In this document: in pieces, positions 7,926 to 16,423 of the stretch
Layout: every line of letters starts with the position of its first letter
How positions within the stretch are numbered: position 1 is the first letter of the stretch
Source: CAZTQN01 sp964615765
GTDB lineage: Bacteria; Planctomycetota; Phycisphaerae; Phycisphaerales; UBA1924
NCBI GenBank assembly: GCA_964615765.1
Contig: CAZTQN010000021.1
Span: 6,570-70,569 of the forward strand
DNA: 64,000 nt
Reading direction: 5' to 3'
Notes under the pieces: model-generated
What the model saw: only the letters and a program-made list of their open reading frames with translations
Databases searched by the model: none
Told to the model about the DNA's origin: nothing
Translations under genes and position numbers: made by a program

Positions 7926-9101
7926 TTACGCTTCCTGCACACTCACGCGCCGCACCAGCGGCAACCGCGTGGCGAACCGCTGGAAACCCAGTCGCCGGTA
8001 CAGCCGCACCGCCGCCGGGTTGCGCGTGTCCACCGCGCACGTCACCCCGCCGCTCCCCGCAAACGGCTCCGCGTCTTCCCGGAGCGAACCCCCGCGCAGC
8101 CGGTCCGGACCGGGCACACTCCCAAGCCCAGCCCGGAAGCCCAGGTGGGCCACTTGCTCCAACCCCCACGCCAACAGGGCTTTGCCGATCCCGCGCCCAC
8201 GCACCCCCGGATCCAGGCCCATGTACACCAACTCGACCGAGTCCTGCTCCGGGCAGCGGGAGAAGAGCATGCAGCCGCGTGGCTCGTCGCCTTCCAGCAG
8301 CACCCACCAACTCCGGGGGTCATAGACGCCGACGGAGCGGTGCGACTTGAGCACGTCCTGCACGGCCCGCAGGCCGCAGAGCTCCGGGCAGTCGCGGGTC
8401 TCGATGTAGCTGCGTTCCAGCGCCTCGGCGAGCGCGTCCTGGGCCGCGTCGGCGCCCAGCCGGGCGGCCAGCGCGTCGTAAGCCTCCACCCGTAAGGGGC
8501 CGGTGGGCGAGGTCGGGCCAAGGTCGGGGGCGGCGGGCGGCGGGGCCGTCGGCGCACGCAGCGGACGCCGCATGTACGCCAAGTCGCCCAGCTGCTGGAA
8601 CCCGGAATCGCGGAGAGCCGCGGCGTGCTCGCGCTGCTCGGGCTCCAGCAGCGCCTGCGCGAGCACCACCTCGCCCGGCGTGCGCGTTGCGAGCAGGTGG
8701 CACAGGTGTTCGACACAGGCCACGCGGCGGGCGTGGTCTTGGGCCGTCGCGGGGGCGGCCCGGGACAGGCCGGCGGCGAACCAGGCCGCGTGCCGCCGGG
8801 CCGGGCCGGAGACGAACACCATCGCCGTTCGCCCCGCGCCGATGATGCCCAAGGCAACCTCGAGAACGTTGACGCCCGTGGGGTCGAGCACGGCGACCAT
8901 CGCCGAGAGATCGATCCGCAGCGTCTGGGCCGACTCAAGGAACCGGCGTCCGGCGTCGAGCGGATCATCGGCGTGGTCGCCGACCAGCCGGGACGCCGCG
9001 GCCAACCGCATCTCGGGCCCGACCAGCACCGGCGTGCACGCGCGCGACGGCTCGGGCGTTTGGCCCGAAGCGTTGCTGTCGGCGGTGGGTCGCGCGGGCA
9101 T
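7926..9101 (-). CDS. GNAT-family N-acetyltransferase, possibly with tandem GNAT domains
   Basis: A 391-residue protein. The C-terminal half is a clear GNAT acetyltransferase domain: VELVYMGLDPGVRGRGIGKALLAWGLEQ provides the RGRGIGKALL acetyl-CoA pyrophosphate loop, and NPAAVRLYRRLGFQRF is the final motif. The N-terminal half (VLEVALGIIGAGRTAMVFVSGPA, then EHLCHLLATRTPGEVVLAQALLEP) looks like a second, degenerate GNAT fold, an arrangement known from mycothiol synthase-like proteins. The ATG at 9101 fits a divergent promoter region; the frame is open further upstream but without conserved content. The substrate is unknown. Confidence 0.8.
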   Translation of the reverse strand: MPARPTADSNASGQTPEPSRACTPVLVGPEMRLAAASRLVGDHADDPLDAGRRFLESAQTLRIDLSAMVAVLDPTGVNVLEVALGIIGAGRTAMVFVSGPARRHAAWFAAGLSRAAPATAQDHARRVACVEHLCHLLATRTPGEVVLAQALLEPEQREHAAALRDSGFQQLGDLAYMRRPLRAPTAPPPAAPDLGPTSPTGPLRVEAYDALAARLGADAAQDALAEALERSYIETRDCPELCGLRAVQDVLKSHRSVGVYDPRSWWVLLEGDEPRGCMLFSRCPEQDSVELVYMGLDPGVRGRGIGKALLAWGLEQVAHLGFRAGLGSVPGPDRLRGGSLREDAEPFAGSGGVTCAVDTRNPAAVRLYRRLGFQRFATRLPLVRRVSVQEA

Positions 9102-9190
9102 GGTGGGATTGACGGGCGGAGGAGCGGTGCGGTGAAATCGGTCGCCTGAGCGGCGGTGCGGTCGGTCGGTCAGGACGGGCGCCGCCGGGC

Positions 9191-9220
9191 TTGTGACACG
9201 CGGCGGGCGGGTGATAGACT
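9191..9220 (+). promoter_or_regulatory. Candidate sigma-70-type promoter
   Basis: TTGTGA at 9191-9196 and TAGACT at 9215-9220 are separated by 18 bases and lie about 50 bases upstream of the start at 9270, in the divergent gap after the GNAT gene start. The match is partial and was found by eye only. Confidence 0.35.
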
Positions 9221-9269
9221 TGGCCCCTTCACACCCCCCCCAATTAAACTCTTGGTCTCGGAGATGGGC

Positions 9270-10055
9270 ATGCAGCGAATCGATCAGCCGAGCAGCGAAC
9301 CCGTCACCGGCAGCGCCGGCGCAGCGGCCGACCGGGCCGCCGCCTGCGAGTGTATCGGCACCCCTTGTAAGGGCGGCATGAATGACCGCTCCCACACCAC
9401 CCCCTCTACCCCCCCCACCCCCCGCGGCCGGGCTCGGCGGTGGCTGAGCATGACGCTCTCGGCCGGCATGGCCCTGGGCCTGACGGGCGCCGTCGTCTCG
9501 ATGATGGGCATGGCCCCCGAGCCGGACGTCGTCCCCCAGCGCTGGGAACTCCAGTTCGATCCGGGTCAGCTCCGCGTGACGACGGTCGACGTGCCGCAGG
9601 TCGGGCGCCGGCCGTTTGTGTGGATGACCTACGAGGTCACCAACACCTCCGGGCAGGACGTCTTCTTTGCGCCGCAGTTCGACCTGTCGGACGGGGAGGG
9701 GAACGTGATGCGGTCCGGGCGCGACGTGCCGGCCGCCGTCACCACCAAGATCCTCGAATCCACCGGCGACCAGTTCACCCAGGACCAGGTGCAGATCATC
9801 GGGGACATCCTGCAGGGCCCGCAGCACGCCAAGCGCGGCGTGGTTATCTGGCCGCTGAAGGACCTCGACCCGACCGAGATCGTCATCTACGCCGGCGGGT
9901 TGAGCGGCGAGTCCAAGTCGGTCATCGCCCCCAGCGGCAAGGCCCGGTACGTGGTCCGCAAGACGGTGCGCCTGGCGTATCAGACGCCCGGTCGGATTGA
10001 CCCGACGCGGGAGACGACGCTGCCGCTGGCCGAGCGCACGTGGATCATGCGCTGA
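9270..10055 (+). CDS. Conserved-looking signal-anchored protein of unknown function
   Basis: I do not recognise this family. It is a 261-residue protein from the ATG at 9270, which has GGAG six bases upstream; other ATGs at 9264 and 9156 are in frame. A hydrophilic Pro/Thr-rich segment is followed by one hydrophobic segment (LSMTLSAGMALGLTGAVVSMMG, residues about 58-80), so the remainder is probably periplasmic. The exported part looks like a beta-sandwich (WMTYEVTNTSGQDVFFAPQF, then VIYAGGLSGES and YVVRKTVRLAY) with no obvious catalytic motif. The start is uncertain because the hydrophobic segment is far from the N-terminus. It stands alone between two regulatory-looking gaps. Confidence 0.65.
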   Translation: MQRIDQPSSEPVTGSAGAAADRAAACECIGTPCKGGMNDRSHTTPSTPPTPRGRARRWLSMTLSAGMALGLTGAVVSMMGMAPEPDVVPQRWELQFDPGQLRVTTVDVPQVGRRPFVWMTYEVTNTSGQDVFFAPQFDLSDGEGNVMRSGRDVPAAVTTKILESTGDQFTQDQVQIIGDILQGPQHAKRGVVIWPLKDLDPTEIVIYAGGLSGESKSVIAPSGKARYVVRKTVRLAYQTPGRIDPTRETTLPLAERTWIMR

Positions 10056-10512
10056 GCCGATCGGTCCTTTGAAGAGGTATGAGGGTGTGCGCCGTTGCGG
10101 GCATGCCGCGCGGGTGGTCCAGCGCGCCGGTCAACGGACCTAGCCGCACCGGACGGAGCGCCCGCCCGCCGGGGTTCCCACGCGCCGTCCGCTGGTTACA
10201 GAGCCGGCGTCATGACACAATCTGAACATTGTTCGCACGGACGGAGGTCGGATTGTCGAGTATGCACGATCTTGAGAATATCTTAACAATCTGCACCACC
10301 TGAGGGCGTTCACGGTGGTGAACATCGGTTCGCCGCCCGATTCTGAACGCAATCTTCACACCAGCGCAGATGCCAACGCAAATCTCGCCGCTATTCTGAA
10401 ATGGTCAGAGTCGCAGCGGTCTTGTGAGCGTTGACCGAGCAGACCGCCTGAACATTTCAGTCCCGGCCGAGCGACCAACTCGCTCGGCCCCAACGATTCT
10501 TAGGAGTTCGCC
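10056..10512. other. Intergenic region with repeated CTGAA motifs and a hairpin
   Basis: There is no convincing gene in these 457 bases. GC content is lower than the surroundings around 10205-10300 and 10330-10410. The element CTGAA occurs on the plus strand at 10222, 10343, 10396 and 10448; the first and last copies extend to the identical CTGAACATT. The first copy lies in the perfect palindrome GAACATTGTTC (10224-10234) and the last in the inverted repeat CTGAA-CAT-TTCAG (10448-10460). A strong hairpin follows at 10465-10489. This is probably the regulatory region of the prepilin-like gene at 10513. Confidence 0.5.
10465..10489 (+). promoter_or_regulatory. Perfect 10-bp hairpin in the leader of the prepilin-like gene
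   Basis: GGCCGAGCGA and its exact complement TCGCTCGGCC flank a CCAAC loop. It ends 23 bases before the GTG at 10513 and just ahead of the AGGAG site (10502-10506). No T tract follows, so a simple intrinsic terminator is unlikely. It could stabilise the mRNA, modulate translation or bind a protein. Confidence 0.5.
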
Positions 10513-11508
10513 GTGCCACGTCGCCCGGGGTTCACGCTTATCGAACTTCTCGTCGTCATCGCGATCATCGCGCTGCTGATCGGGATCCTGCTGCCGTCCT
10601 TGGGCAGCGCCCGGGAATCGGCGCGGCGGATCAAGTGCCTGTCGGGCCAGCGGATGATCGCGCTGGCGGCAGTGATGTACGCCGAGACGCATAAAAACGG
10701 CGCGTACATTCCCACGTCCAGCGGCGGCGACGACGACCTCGCCTATCTCAGCCCGTGGATCGAGACTCCGGCGCTCGCGATCTGCCCGAGCACCAAGAAC
10801 CGCGTCGACTCCAAGGCCGTCCTTTTCGGCAACGATCCACGCAACAAGTACGGCTACGACGTTTTCGTCCACTTGATCGACTCCGCCGACAACGGCTTGG
10901 ACAACGTCGGCACGATCAGCTATCCCGACTTCTCGCGCGGCGGGCACAGCTTCGAGGTGTGGTCGTGGATGAGCAGCGTGGAAGGCGACTTCCGGTCGGT
11001 GTATCCCGACGGCTGGTACGACTCGAGTTGGGGATTCTCGAGCCACTACCAGCAGCGCGCCCTGAAGCCGGGTGACCCGGCCTGGGTGATCGAAGGCGCC
11101 ACCACCGACCCCAGCGCTGACGAGAACCCCGAACCGCGAGCGGGCGACCGCTCGATTCTCAAGACCAACCGAAACGTCGATCTCCCGTCGCGCGTTCTGC
11201 TGACGCTGGATTCGGATCAGGACCATCGCGACGGACGTCGCGAGACGCTGAACAACTGGCCAGAGCAGCAGAACAATCACGGCGACAGCGGGGTCCAGAT
11301 GTCCTTCCTCGACGGGCACGCGGCCTTTGTCAAGCGGGGTCCCGCCTTGGTCGAGGCCTACCTGAACAGTCGAACTTTGGCGGCGACGGACGTGCGCACC
11401 AACATCATCGATGGGCTGCGACTCCACCCCGGCGTCGTGCAGCGCACCATTCGCGTTGACAACAGGAACGCGGTGCAGTGGGTGATCGAGCGCCCGCTCG
11501 GCCGGTGA
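10513..11508 (+). CDS. Prepilin-like protein with H-X9-DG-like C-terminus
   Basis: A 331-residue protein with a short leader and the prepilin motif PGFTLIELLVVIAIIALLIGILLPSLGSAR, which is typical of the very large planctomycete prepilin-like families. Near the C-terminus, NNHGDSGVQMSFLDGHAAFV resembles the H-X9-DG prepilin-associated motif, with ten rather than nine residues between His and Asp-Gly. The central domain contains a CPSTKNR segment and many aromatic residues. The GTG start at 10513 has AGGAG seven bases upstream. It is not in an operon with secretion genes. It should be membrane-anchored or assembled into a pilus-like fibre; the function of such proteins is largely unknown. Confidence 0.85.
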   Translation: MPRRPGFTLIELLVVIAIIALLIGILLPSLGSARESARRIKCLSGQRMIALAAVMYAETHKNGAYIPTSSGGDDDLAYLSPWIETPALAICPSTKNRVDSKAVLFGNDPRNKYGYDVFVHLIDSADNGLDNVGTISYPDFSRGGHSFEVWSWMSSVEGDFRSVYPDGWYDSSWGFSSHYQQRALKPGDPAWVIEGATTDPSADENPEPRAGDRSILKTNRNVDLPSRVLLTLDSDQDHRDGRRETLNNWPEQQNNHGDSGVQMSFLDGHAAFVKRGPALVEAYLNSRTLAATDVRTNIIDGLRLHPGVVQRTIRVDNRNAVQWVIERPLGR

Positions 11509-11689
11509 TTGCCTGCCCGCTGGGCGTTTGATCGGCGTGCGGGCACGGCGGCCCGCTTCGGGGGCGGGGGCTCGGTCGGGGGCATGGGGACAGGTCGTCG
11601 TTGTTGTCGCCCCCGGTGCGCGAGCGCGCAAGCCGGGGCCGGCGTGTGTGTGACCGGATGCAGTACTCGGCTCAGAAGGAGACAGGATC

Positions 11690-14488
11690 ATGCGACTGAA
11701 GACGTGCGCGGCGATGATCGCCGCGGCTGGCGTGGTGGGGCTCGGCTCCATCGCCCTGGCTGACCCCGCCAACCGCGGGAAGGTGATCATCACCGAAATC
11801 TTCGCCAACCCGAACGACACCGGCGCCGGCGCCGGCGACAACCTTGAGTTCGTCGAGATCTTCAACACCACCAACGAGCCGATCGACATCAGCGGCTGGC
11901 GGCTGGACGACGAGGATCCGACGGCGAGCGAGCCGTTCCCGCCCGGCACCATCCTCGGGCCGCGCCAGGCGCTCGCGGTGATCGGCGCGCAGCTCGGCCT
12001 GCGCCCGAACGATCCGGCGAACGCCGGCCAGTACCTCCCGACGACGGCGATCTGGACGCTGAACTCGTTCAACACCTGCTGGGGCCGCGTCGCCGGCTCG
12101 CCCAGCGCCCTGAACGTGCTCATCGTCCCCGGCAACATCACCATCGCCAACACCCCGACGCCCTTCAACGAAGTCCCCTTCATCGTCGACGCCGACGGCG
12201 ACGTGGTCGACATCGTCGCCTACGGCGGCCCCGGCTTCCCGCCGGTGACGGCCGGCCAGTCGCTGGTGCTGCGTCCGCAGTTCCTCAACGAGGTCGACAA
12301 CGACCGCGCGTGCTCGTGGATCCTCGCCAGCGCCGACCCGGCCCGCCTGGTCTCGTTCCGCACGGTGTTCAACAACCCGACCACCGGCGCCCTGATCGAC
12401 GTGCTCGCCGACGACGGCAACCAGGCCTCGCCCGGGATCGTCAACCAGGTCATCCCCGCCACCAGCGACTGCAACAACAACGGGATCGATGATGTCTCGG
12501 AAACCTGCGGCGCCAGCGCGACCGCGGCCGACTGCAACGCCAACCTCATCCCCGACGCCTGCGAGCCGGACCTCAACGGCAACGGCGTGCCCGACACCTG
12601 CGACATCCTCGACGACCGCGAGCGCACGGACCGGAACATGAACAATGTTCTGGACTTCGTCGACATCAACCTCGCCGGCGGCACCAACGGCGTCGGCGGG
12701 ACGCTCGACACCAACAACAACGGCATCATCGACGGGGCCGAGGACCAGGGCCGCGTCATCATCACCGAGATCCTTGTCGATCCGTTCACCAGCGTGACCG
12801 GCGGCGGGTTCGAGTGGGTCGAAATCCAGAACATCTCCGCGACCCCGGTGGACATCTCCGGCTACCGCCTGCTCGACCTTGAGACGGGCGGCGACGGGTA
12901 CACCCTCCCGGTGCCCGCCGGCACCATCCTCCAGGCCGGCGAGATCGCCGTGCTGGCCCAGCTCCCCGCGACGCTGAGCTCCGCGGGCGGCGTGAACTAC
13001 ACCGCGGACGAGATCCGCGCGATCTACGAAGCCTCCTGGGGCGCCACGACCCCGGGCGGGGCCCCGATCCGCTGGATCCCGCTGGGCCGCTGGGGCGCTC
13101 GCGCGACCAACGCGACCCCGGCCGCTGAAGTGCTCACCCTCACCCGCGGCGCCGTCATCAACGACGCCGCGGTCGACGCCACCGTCGGCTCGACCTCCGG
13201 CCCGCACCCGACGCGCCTGCGTCCCCTCTGCCGCGCCGACTTCAACAACGACAACGTCGTCTCCGTCCAGGACATCTTCGACTACCTCACGGCGTACTTC
13301 GCCGGCTCGCCCAACGCCAACATCAACGGCTCGGGCGGCGTGACGGTGCAGGACATCTTCGACTACCTCACGCTCTACTTCGCCGGCTGCATCGACTGGG
13401 TCCAGAACCGCGGGTTCATCATCGACGTCGCCAACTACTCCAACGCCAACTCCAACGGCGAACCCCTCGCCAACTGGCCCGGGTCCGACTCGCACTCCTC
13501 GTTCTATCTCCGCCCCGGCACGGGCAACTTCAGCGTCACCGGCAACAACCCCGGCACGAACTGGGCCCTCTCGATCGGCGGGCTGAACGGCGCGCGGCAG
13601 AGCACGGTGCTCAGCCCCCTCCCCTTCGGCTTCACGAACACGGGCGAGGACTTCGGCTCCCCCGGCTTCGTGCCTACCACCGAGCAGCGTCCGACGGGCG
13701 ACGTGATCATCACCGAGATCGCTGGCTCGACCAACTCGATCTACCCCGGCTCCAACCCGACCCCGCCGACGGGCCAGACCGTCGCCGGCGGGCGTGACGA
13801 GTTCGTCGAGATCTTCAACACCACCGCCCAGCCGATCGACATCAGCGGGTGGTACCTGCAGGACGAGGACGGCCGCACGCAGCCCTTCCCGGCCGGCACG
13901 ATCCTCCCGCCCAACACCGCCGCGGTCATCATCGGCGGCGACACCTTCATCCCGACCGGCACCAACCAGCCGGGCCTGATCGACCTCACCGGTCGCGACT
14001 TCACCGCCGAGTTCCGGGCCGCCTGGGGCTGCGGGTACCCGGTCATCGTCGCGAGCGACTGGTACTCCAACACGGGCGTGTTCGGGCTGGACCGTCTGGC
14101 CGACGGGCCCTCGTTCTTCAACGAGGTTCTGCGGCTTGTGAAGGCGGATGGGATCGTCGCTGACGTGGCCAACTTCGACGACGACGACACCCCCTCGGCG
14201 ATCGCCCTGCCGCCCTTCGGCTGGCCCGGTGACGCCGCGGCCGGCGTGACGACCTTCTGGAGCATCTACACCCTGCCCGGCTCCTACGACGAACTCTCCA
14301 ACGACTCGGGCCTGAACTGGGCCGCGTCGCTGACCGGGTTCGACGGCGGCGTCACCAGCGTGATCAACACCGCCGTCGACGGGAACAACCGTCCGACCGG
14401 CCTGTTCAACCGCGGGATGTTCGGCTCGCCGGGCTTCGTCGAAGGGCGCACCGCCCCCGTGACGCCCCCGGGCGCCGGCTGCCCGTAA
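11690..14488 (+). CDS. Exported multi-lamin-tail-domain protein with internal dockerin-like module
   Basis: A 932-residue exported protein; a strong AAGGAG site precedes the ATG and an N-terminal signal peptide ends near ALADP. At least three lamin-tail domains are visible from the paired motifs VIITEI and EFVEIFNTT-PIDISGW: residues about 25-160, about 355-500, and one beginning near 670. An N-terminal spacer has thrombospondin-type calcium repeats (DCNNNGIDD, DLNGNGVPDTCD). Between the domains, residues 514-567 form a Cys-bounded pair of dockerin-like repeats (SVQDIFDYL, TVQDIFDYL), normally found at C-termini. It is probably a cell-surface protein. The protein ends with a terminator immediately downstream. 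Confidence 0.83.
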   Translation: MRLKTCAAMIAAAGVVGLGSIALADPANRGKVIITEIFANPNDTGAGAGDNLEFVEIFNTTNEPIDISGWRLDDEDPTASEPFPPGTILGPRQALAVIGAQLGLRPNDPANAGQYLPTTAIWTLNSFNTCWGRVAGSPSALNVLIVPGNITIANTPTPFNEVPFIVDADGDVVDIVAYGGPGFPPVTAGQSLVLRPQFLNEVDNDRACSWILASADPARLVSFRTVFNNPTTGALIDVLADDGNQASPGIVNQVIPATSDCNNNGIDDVSETCGASATAADCNANLIPDACEPDLNGNGVPDTCDILDDRERTDRNMNNVLDFVDINLAGGTNGVGGTLDTNNNGIIDGAEDQGRVIITEILVDPFTSVTGGGFEWVEIQNISATPVDISGYRLLDLETGGDGYTLPVPAGTILQAGEIAVLAQLPATLSSAGGVNYTADEIRAIYEASWGATTPGGAPIRWIPLGRWGARATNATPAAEVLTLTRGAVINDAAVDATVGSTSGPHPTRLRPLCRADFNNDNVVSVQDIFDYLTAYFAGSPNANINGSGGVTVQDIFDYLTLYFAGCIDWVQNRGFIIDVANYSNANSNGEPLANWPGSDSHSSFYLRPGTGNFSVTGNNPGTNWALSIGGLNGARQSTVLSPLPFGFTNTGEDFGSPGFVPTTEQRPTGDVIITEIAGSTNSIYPGSNPTPPTGQTVAGGRDEFVEIFNTTAQPIDISGWYLQDEDGRTQPFPAGTILPPNTAAVIIGGDTFIPTGTNQPGLIDLTGRDFTAEFRAAWGCGYPVIVASDWYSNTGVFGLDRLADGPSFFNEVLRLVKADGIVADVANFDDDDTPSAIALPPFGWPGDAAAGVTTFWSIYTLPGSYDELSNDSGLNWAASLTGFDGGVTSVINTAVDGNNRPTGLFNRGMFGSPGFVEGRTAPVTPPGAGCP

Positions 14489-14516
14489 AGCGGGTCACGC
14501 TCTCAGGATCTGTCAG

Positions 14517-14546
14517 GCCCCCGGTCACTCCGACCGGGGGCTTTTT
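14517..14546 (+). terminator. Intrinsic terminator after the lamin-tail-domain gene
   Basis: GCCCCCGGT (14517-14525) pairs with ACCGGGGGC (14533-14541) around a short loop and is followed directly by five T residues. It lies 28 bases past the stop codon and separates this gene from the FKBP gene. Confidence 0.88.
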
Positions 14547-14640
14547 CGTTCCGGGTTTCCGGATACAAGAACCCGACGAGCAGATGCTGAGTGCGCTATC
14601 CTCACGGCTCAATTTTGCACACACACGAAAGGTCGATCCC

Positions 14641-15501
14641 ATGCGCATGAAGACTGTTCTGGCCCTGGCGCTCGCGGCGGGGCTGGCGGGCCCGATGACG
14701 GTGCTCGCCGAACCCAGTGGCGAGGGCGAGAAGAAGGCCGAGCAGCCCGCCGCCGCCGCTCAGACCCCCGGCACCCCCGCCGCGGCTACCCCCGCCGAGC
14801 CCGCCGCCCCGCAGGGCGTGCCGGTGCCGGATGGCCCGGTCGTCAAGAAGACCGAGCTCGAAGGCGGCCTGGTGCTGGAAGACATCACCATCGGCGAAGG
14901 GCCCGAAGTCAAGGACGGCGCGTCCGTCGTCGCCCACTACCACGGCACGCTCAAGGCCGACCCCACCAAGGTCTTCGACTCCTCCTTCGAACGTGGCGAG
15001 CCCGTCGCGTTCCCCCTCGCCAACGTCATCCCCGGCTGGCAGAAGGGCGTGCCCGGCATGAAGGTCGGCGGCGTCCGCCGTCTGATCATCCCCGCGGCCC
15101 TCGCGTACGGCGAGCGCTCCCCCAGCCCCGAGATCCCCGCCAACAGCGACCTGGTCTTCGTGATCAAGCTGATCGACGCCGTCACGGTCGAGGACATCAA
15201 GGTCGGCGAAGGCGAAGCGGCCACCGGGCAGTGCGTCGCCGTCACCAACCACGTCATCACCGACGCCGACGGCAAGGAGATCGAGAAGACCGAGCCGGGC
15301 AAGTGGTACATCTGGTTCCCGGGCGAGCCGCCGGTGGCCATGGGCCTGGAAGGCATGAAGGTCGGCGGGAAGCGGAAGATCCGCGTGCCGAAGGAGTTCA
15401 ATCGGGCCAACCCGATGCTCCCGGCCGGCCGCCCGTCGGGCGTCCCGCTGACGGTCGAGTTCGAACTCGTCGCCGTCCGCAGCCTGCAGCCGCGTCGGTA
15501 A
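14641..15501 (+). CDS. Exported FKBP-type peptidyl-prolyl isomerase with two FKBP domains
   Basis: A 286-residue periplasmic protein-folding enzyme that catalyses cis-trans isomerisation of proline peptide bonds. Signal peptide of about 23 residues (ends TVLAEPS), then an Ala/Pro-rich linker to about residue 65. The first FKBP domain is complete, with DGASVVAHYHGTL, VFDSSFERGEP, VIPGWQKGVPGMKVGG and IPANSDLVFVIKLI. A second, shortened FKBP-like half (AMGLEGMKVGGKRKIRVP, VPLTVEFELVAV) ends the protein and may only dimerise or bind clients. The ATG at 14641 has GAAAGG upstream; an earlier ATG at 14584 would bury the signal peptide. Confidence 0.9.
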   Translation: MRMKTVLALALAAGLAGPMTVLAEPSGEGEKKAEQPAAAAQTPGTPAAATPAEPAAPQGVPVPDGPVVKKTELEGGLVLEDITIGEGPEVKDGASVVAHYHGTLKADPTKVFDSSFERGEPVAFPLANVIPGWQKGVPGMKVGGVRRLIIPAALAYGERSPSPEIPANSDLVFVIKLIDAVTVEDIKVGEGEAATGQCVAVTNHVITDADGKEIEKTEPGKWYIWFPGEPPVAMGLEGMKVGGKRKIRVPKEFNRANPMLPAGRPSGVPLTVEFELVAVRSLQPRR

Positions 15502-15535
15502 GGCGCGTGCCTCGGCGAACGAAGAATCATCAGTC

Positions 15536-15570
15536 AGCCCCGGGGCGTCGGCTCCGGGGCTGTGCTTTTT
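15536..15570 (+). terminator. Intrinsic terminator after the FKBP gene
   Basis: AGCCCCGG (15536-15543) and CCGGGGCT (15554-15561) form the stem, followed by GTGC and a run of five T residues. It lies 34 bases past the stop. Confidence 0.85.
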
Positions 15571-15603
15571 CAGGCGATCAAGATTCCGTGCGAGGGTGAC
15601 GCC

Positions 15604-15825
15604 GTGCTGCCACGCAAGTTCGCGCCCGTGGTGTTCATCGTGCTGATGGCCCTGGTGATGTCGATGGTCATGTCGCTGGTCATGACGCTGGTCAACGCAC
15701 CGATGGACGGGCGCTTGGTGGCCCGGTGGCTGCGCTCGTGGGCGATCTCGATGGTGGTCGCGACGCCGACGGCCCTGCTGGTCGCCGGGCCGCTGCGCGG
15801 GCTGACCAACCGCCTGACGCGCTAG
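15604..15825 (+). CDS. Small two-helix membrane protein, DUF2798-like
   Basis: A 73-residue protein from the GTG at 15604 (GAGGGTGA just upstream). An ATG at 15562 is in frame but lies in the preceding terminator. The first hydrophobic helix is FAPVVFIVLMALVMSMVMSL, followed by a short loop with LVNAPMDGRLVARWLRSW and a second helix SMVVATPTALLVAGPL. The double-helix layout with this Trp-Arg-rich linker fits the DUF2798 family of small inner-membrane proteins, whose function is unknown. It converges on the ASCH-domain gene with only three bases between the stops. Confidence 0.75.
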   Translation: MLPRKFAPVVFIVLMALVMSMVMSLVMTLVNAPMDGRLVARWLRSWAISMVVATPTALLVAGPLRGLTNRLTR

Positions 15826-15828
15826 GCG

Positions 15829-16356
15829 TCAGTGGGCCGTGCGACCGGGACGGTGCGGACGGATGACAAACCACGACCGACCGTACGACGGGCCGCACGC
15901 CGGGCCTTCGTCGGCGTGCGCGACGTCGCGCAGATGGATCAGCGTCGCGTAGCGGCTGGCCCGCTTGCGCCGCCAGAACGTGGGCGAGCCGAGGATGCGG
16001 TCGTTGTGCGTCGCGCGAATCGCGCGCACCGCGCGGGGCGTGAGCCCCTCGACCAGTTCCACCCCGTCCGCGATCGCCTTGGCCCGGACGTGCCCGGCGC
16101 GCTGGCGGAAATAGATCACATCGCCCACGCGGATCACGCCGAACGGGGCCACGCGGTTGACGCTCAGGCGGCACTCGATCGTCTTCCGCCCTTCCAGGAT
16201 GGCGTCGAGATACTCCGGCCACAGGATCGCGACGTGCACGCCGGGGCTGGGCGGGCGGACGAAGCGGGCGGCGCGGGGGCGTGCGGGGGCGACCCCGGCA
16301 GGATCAACAGACGGCGCCGGCGCCAGGCCGATCGTCGCGGGCGAGAAGGCGATCAT
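15829..16356 (-). CDS. ASCH-domain-like RNA-binding protein
   Basis: A 175-residue protein. The segment ILWPEYLDAILEGRKTIECRLSVN followed by GDVIYFRQRAGHVRAKA has the pattern of ASCH/PUA-like domains (WPEYLDAIL, GRKTIE, GDVIYF), a fold linked to RNA binding and, in some members, RNA base or cytidine hydrolysis. I used the ATG at 16356; the N-terminal 40 residues are Pro/Ala-rich and poorly conserved in style, so translation could begin later at the GTG before HVAILWP. It is the last gene of the leftward LPS block, 67 bases after hldE. Its substrate and biological role are not evident. Confidence 0.7.
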   Translation of the reverse strand: MIAFSPATIGLAPAPSVDPAGVAPARPRAARFVRPPSPGVHVAILWPEYLDAILEGRKTIECRLSVNRVAPFGVIRVGDVIYFRQRAGHVRAKAIADGVELVEGLTPRAVRAIRATHNDRILGSPTFWRRKRASRYATLIHLRDVAHADEGPACGPSYGRSWFVIRPHRPGRTAH

Positions 16357-16423
16357 GCCCGCACGATCGGACGCGGGCGGGGCCCGGGTTCCGGGATGAC
16401 ACAACCTTGAGACGCCGGACGGC

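Noticed and set aside
10224..10234. GAACATTGTTC as a Gram-positive-type LexA box
   Set aside because: The spacing between half-sites is three bases rather than four, no DNA damage gene is adjacent, and the repeated CTGAA context fits a different regulator better.
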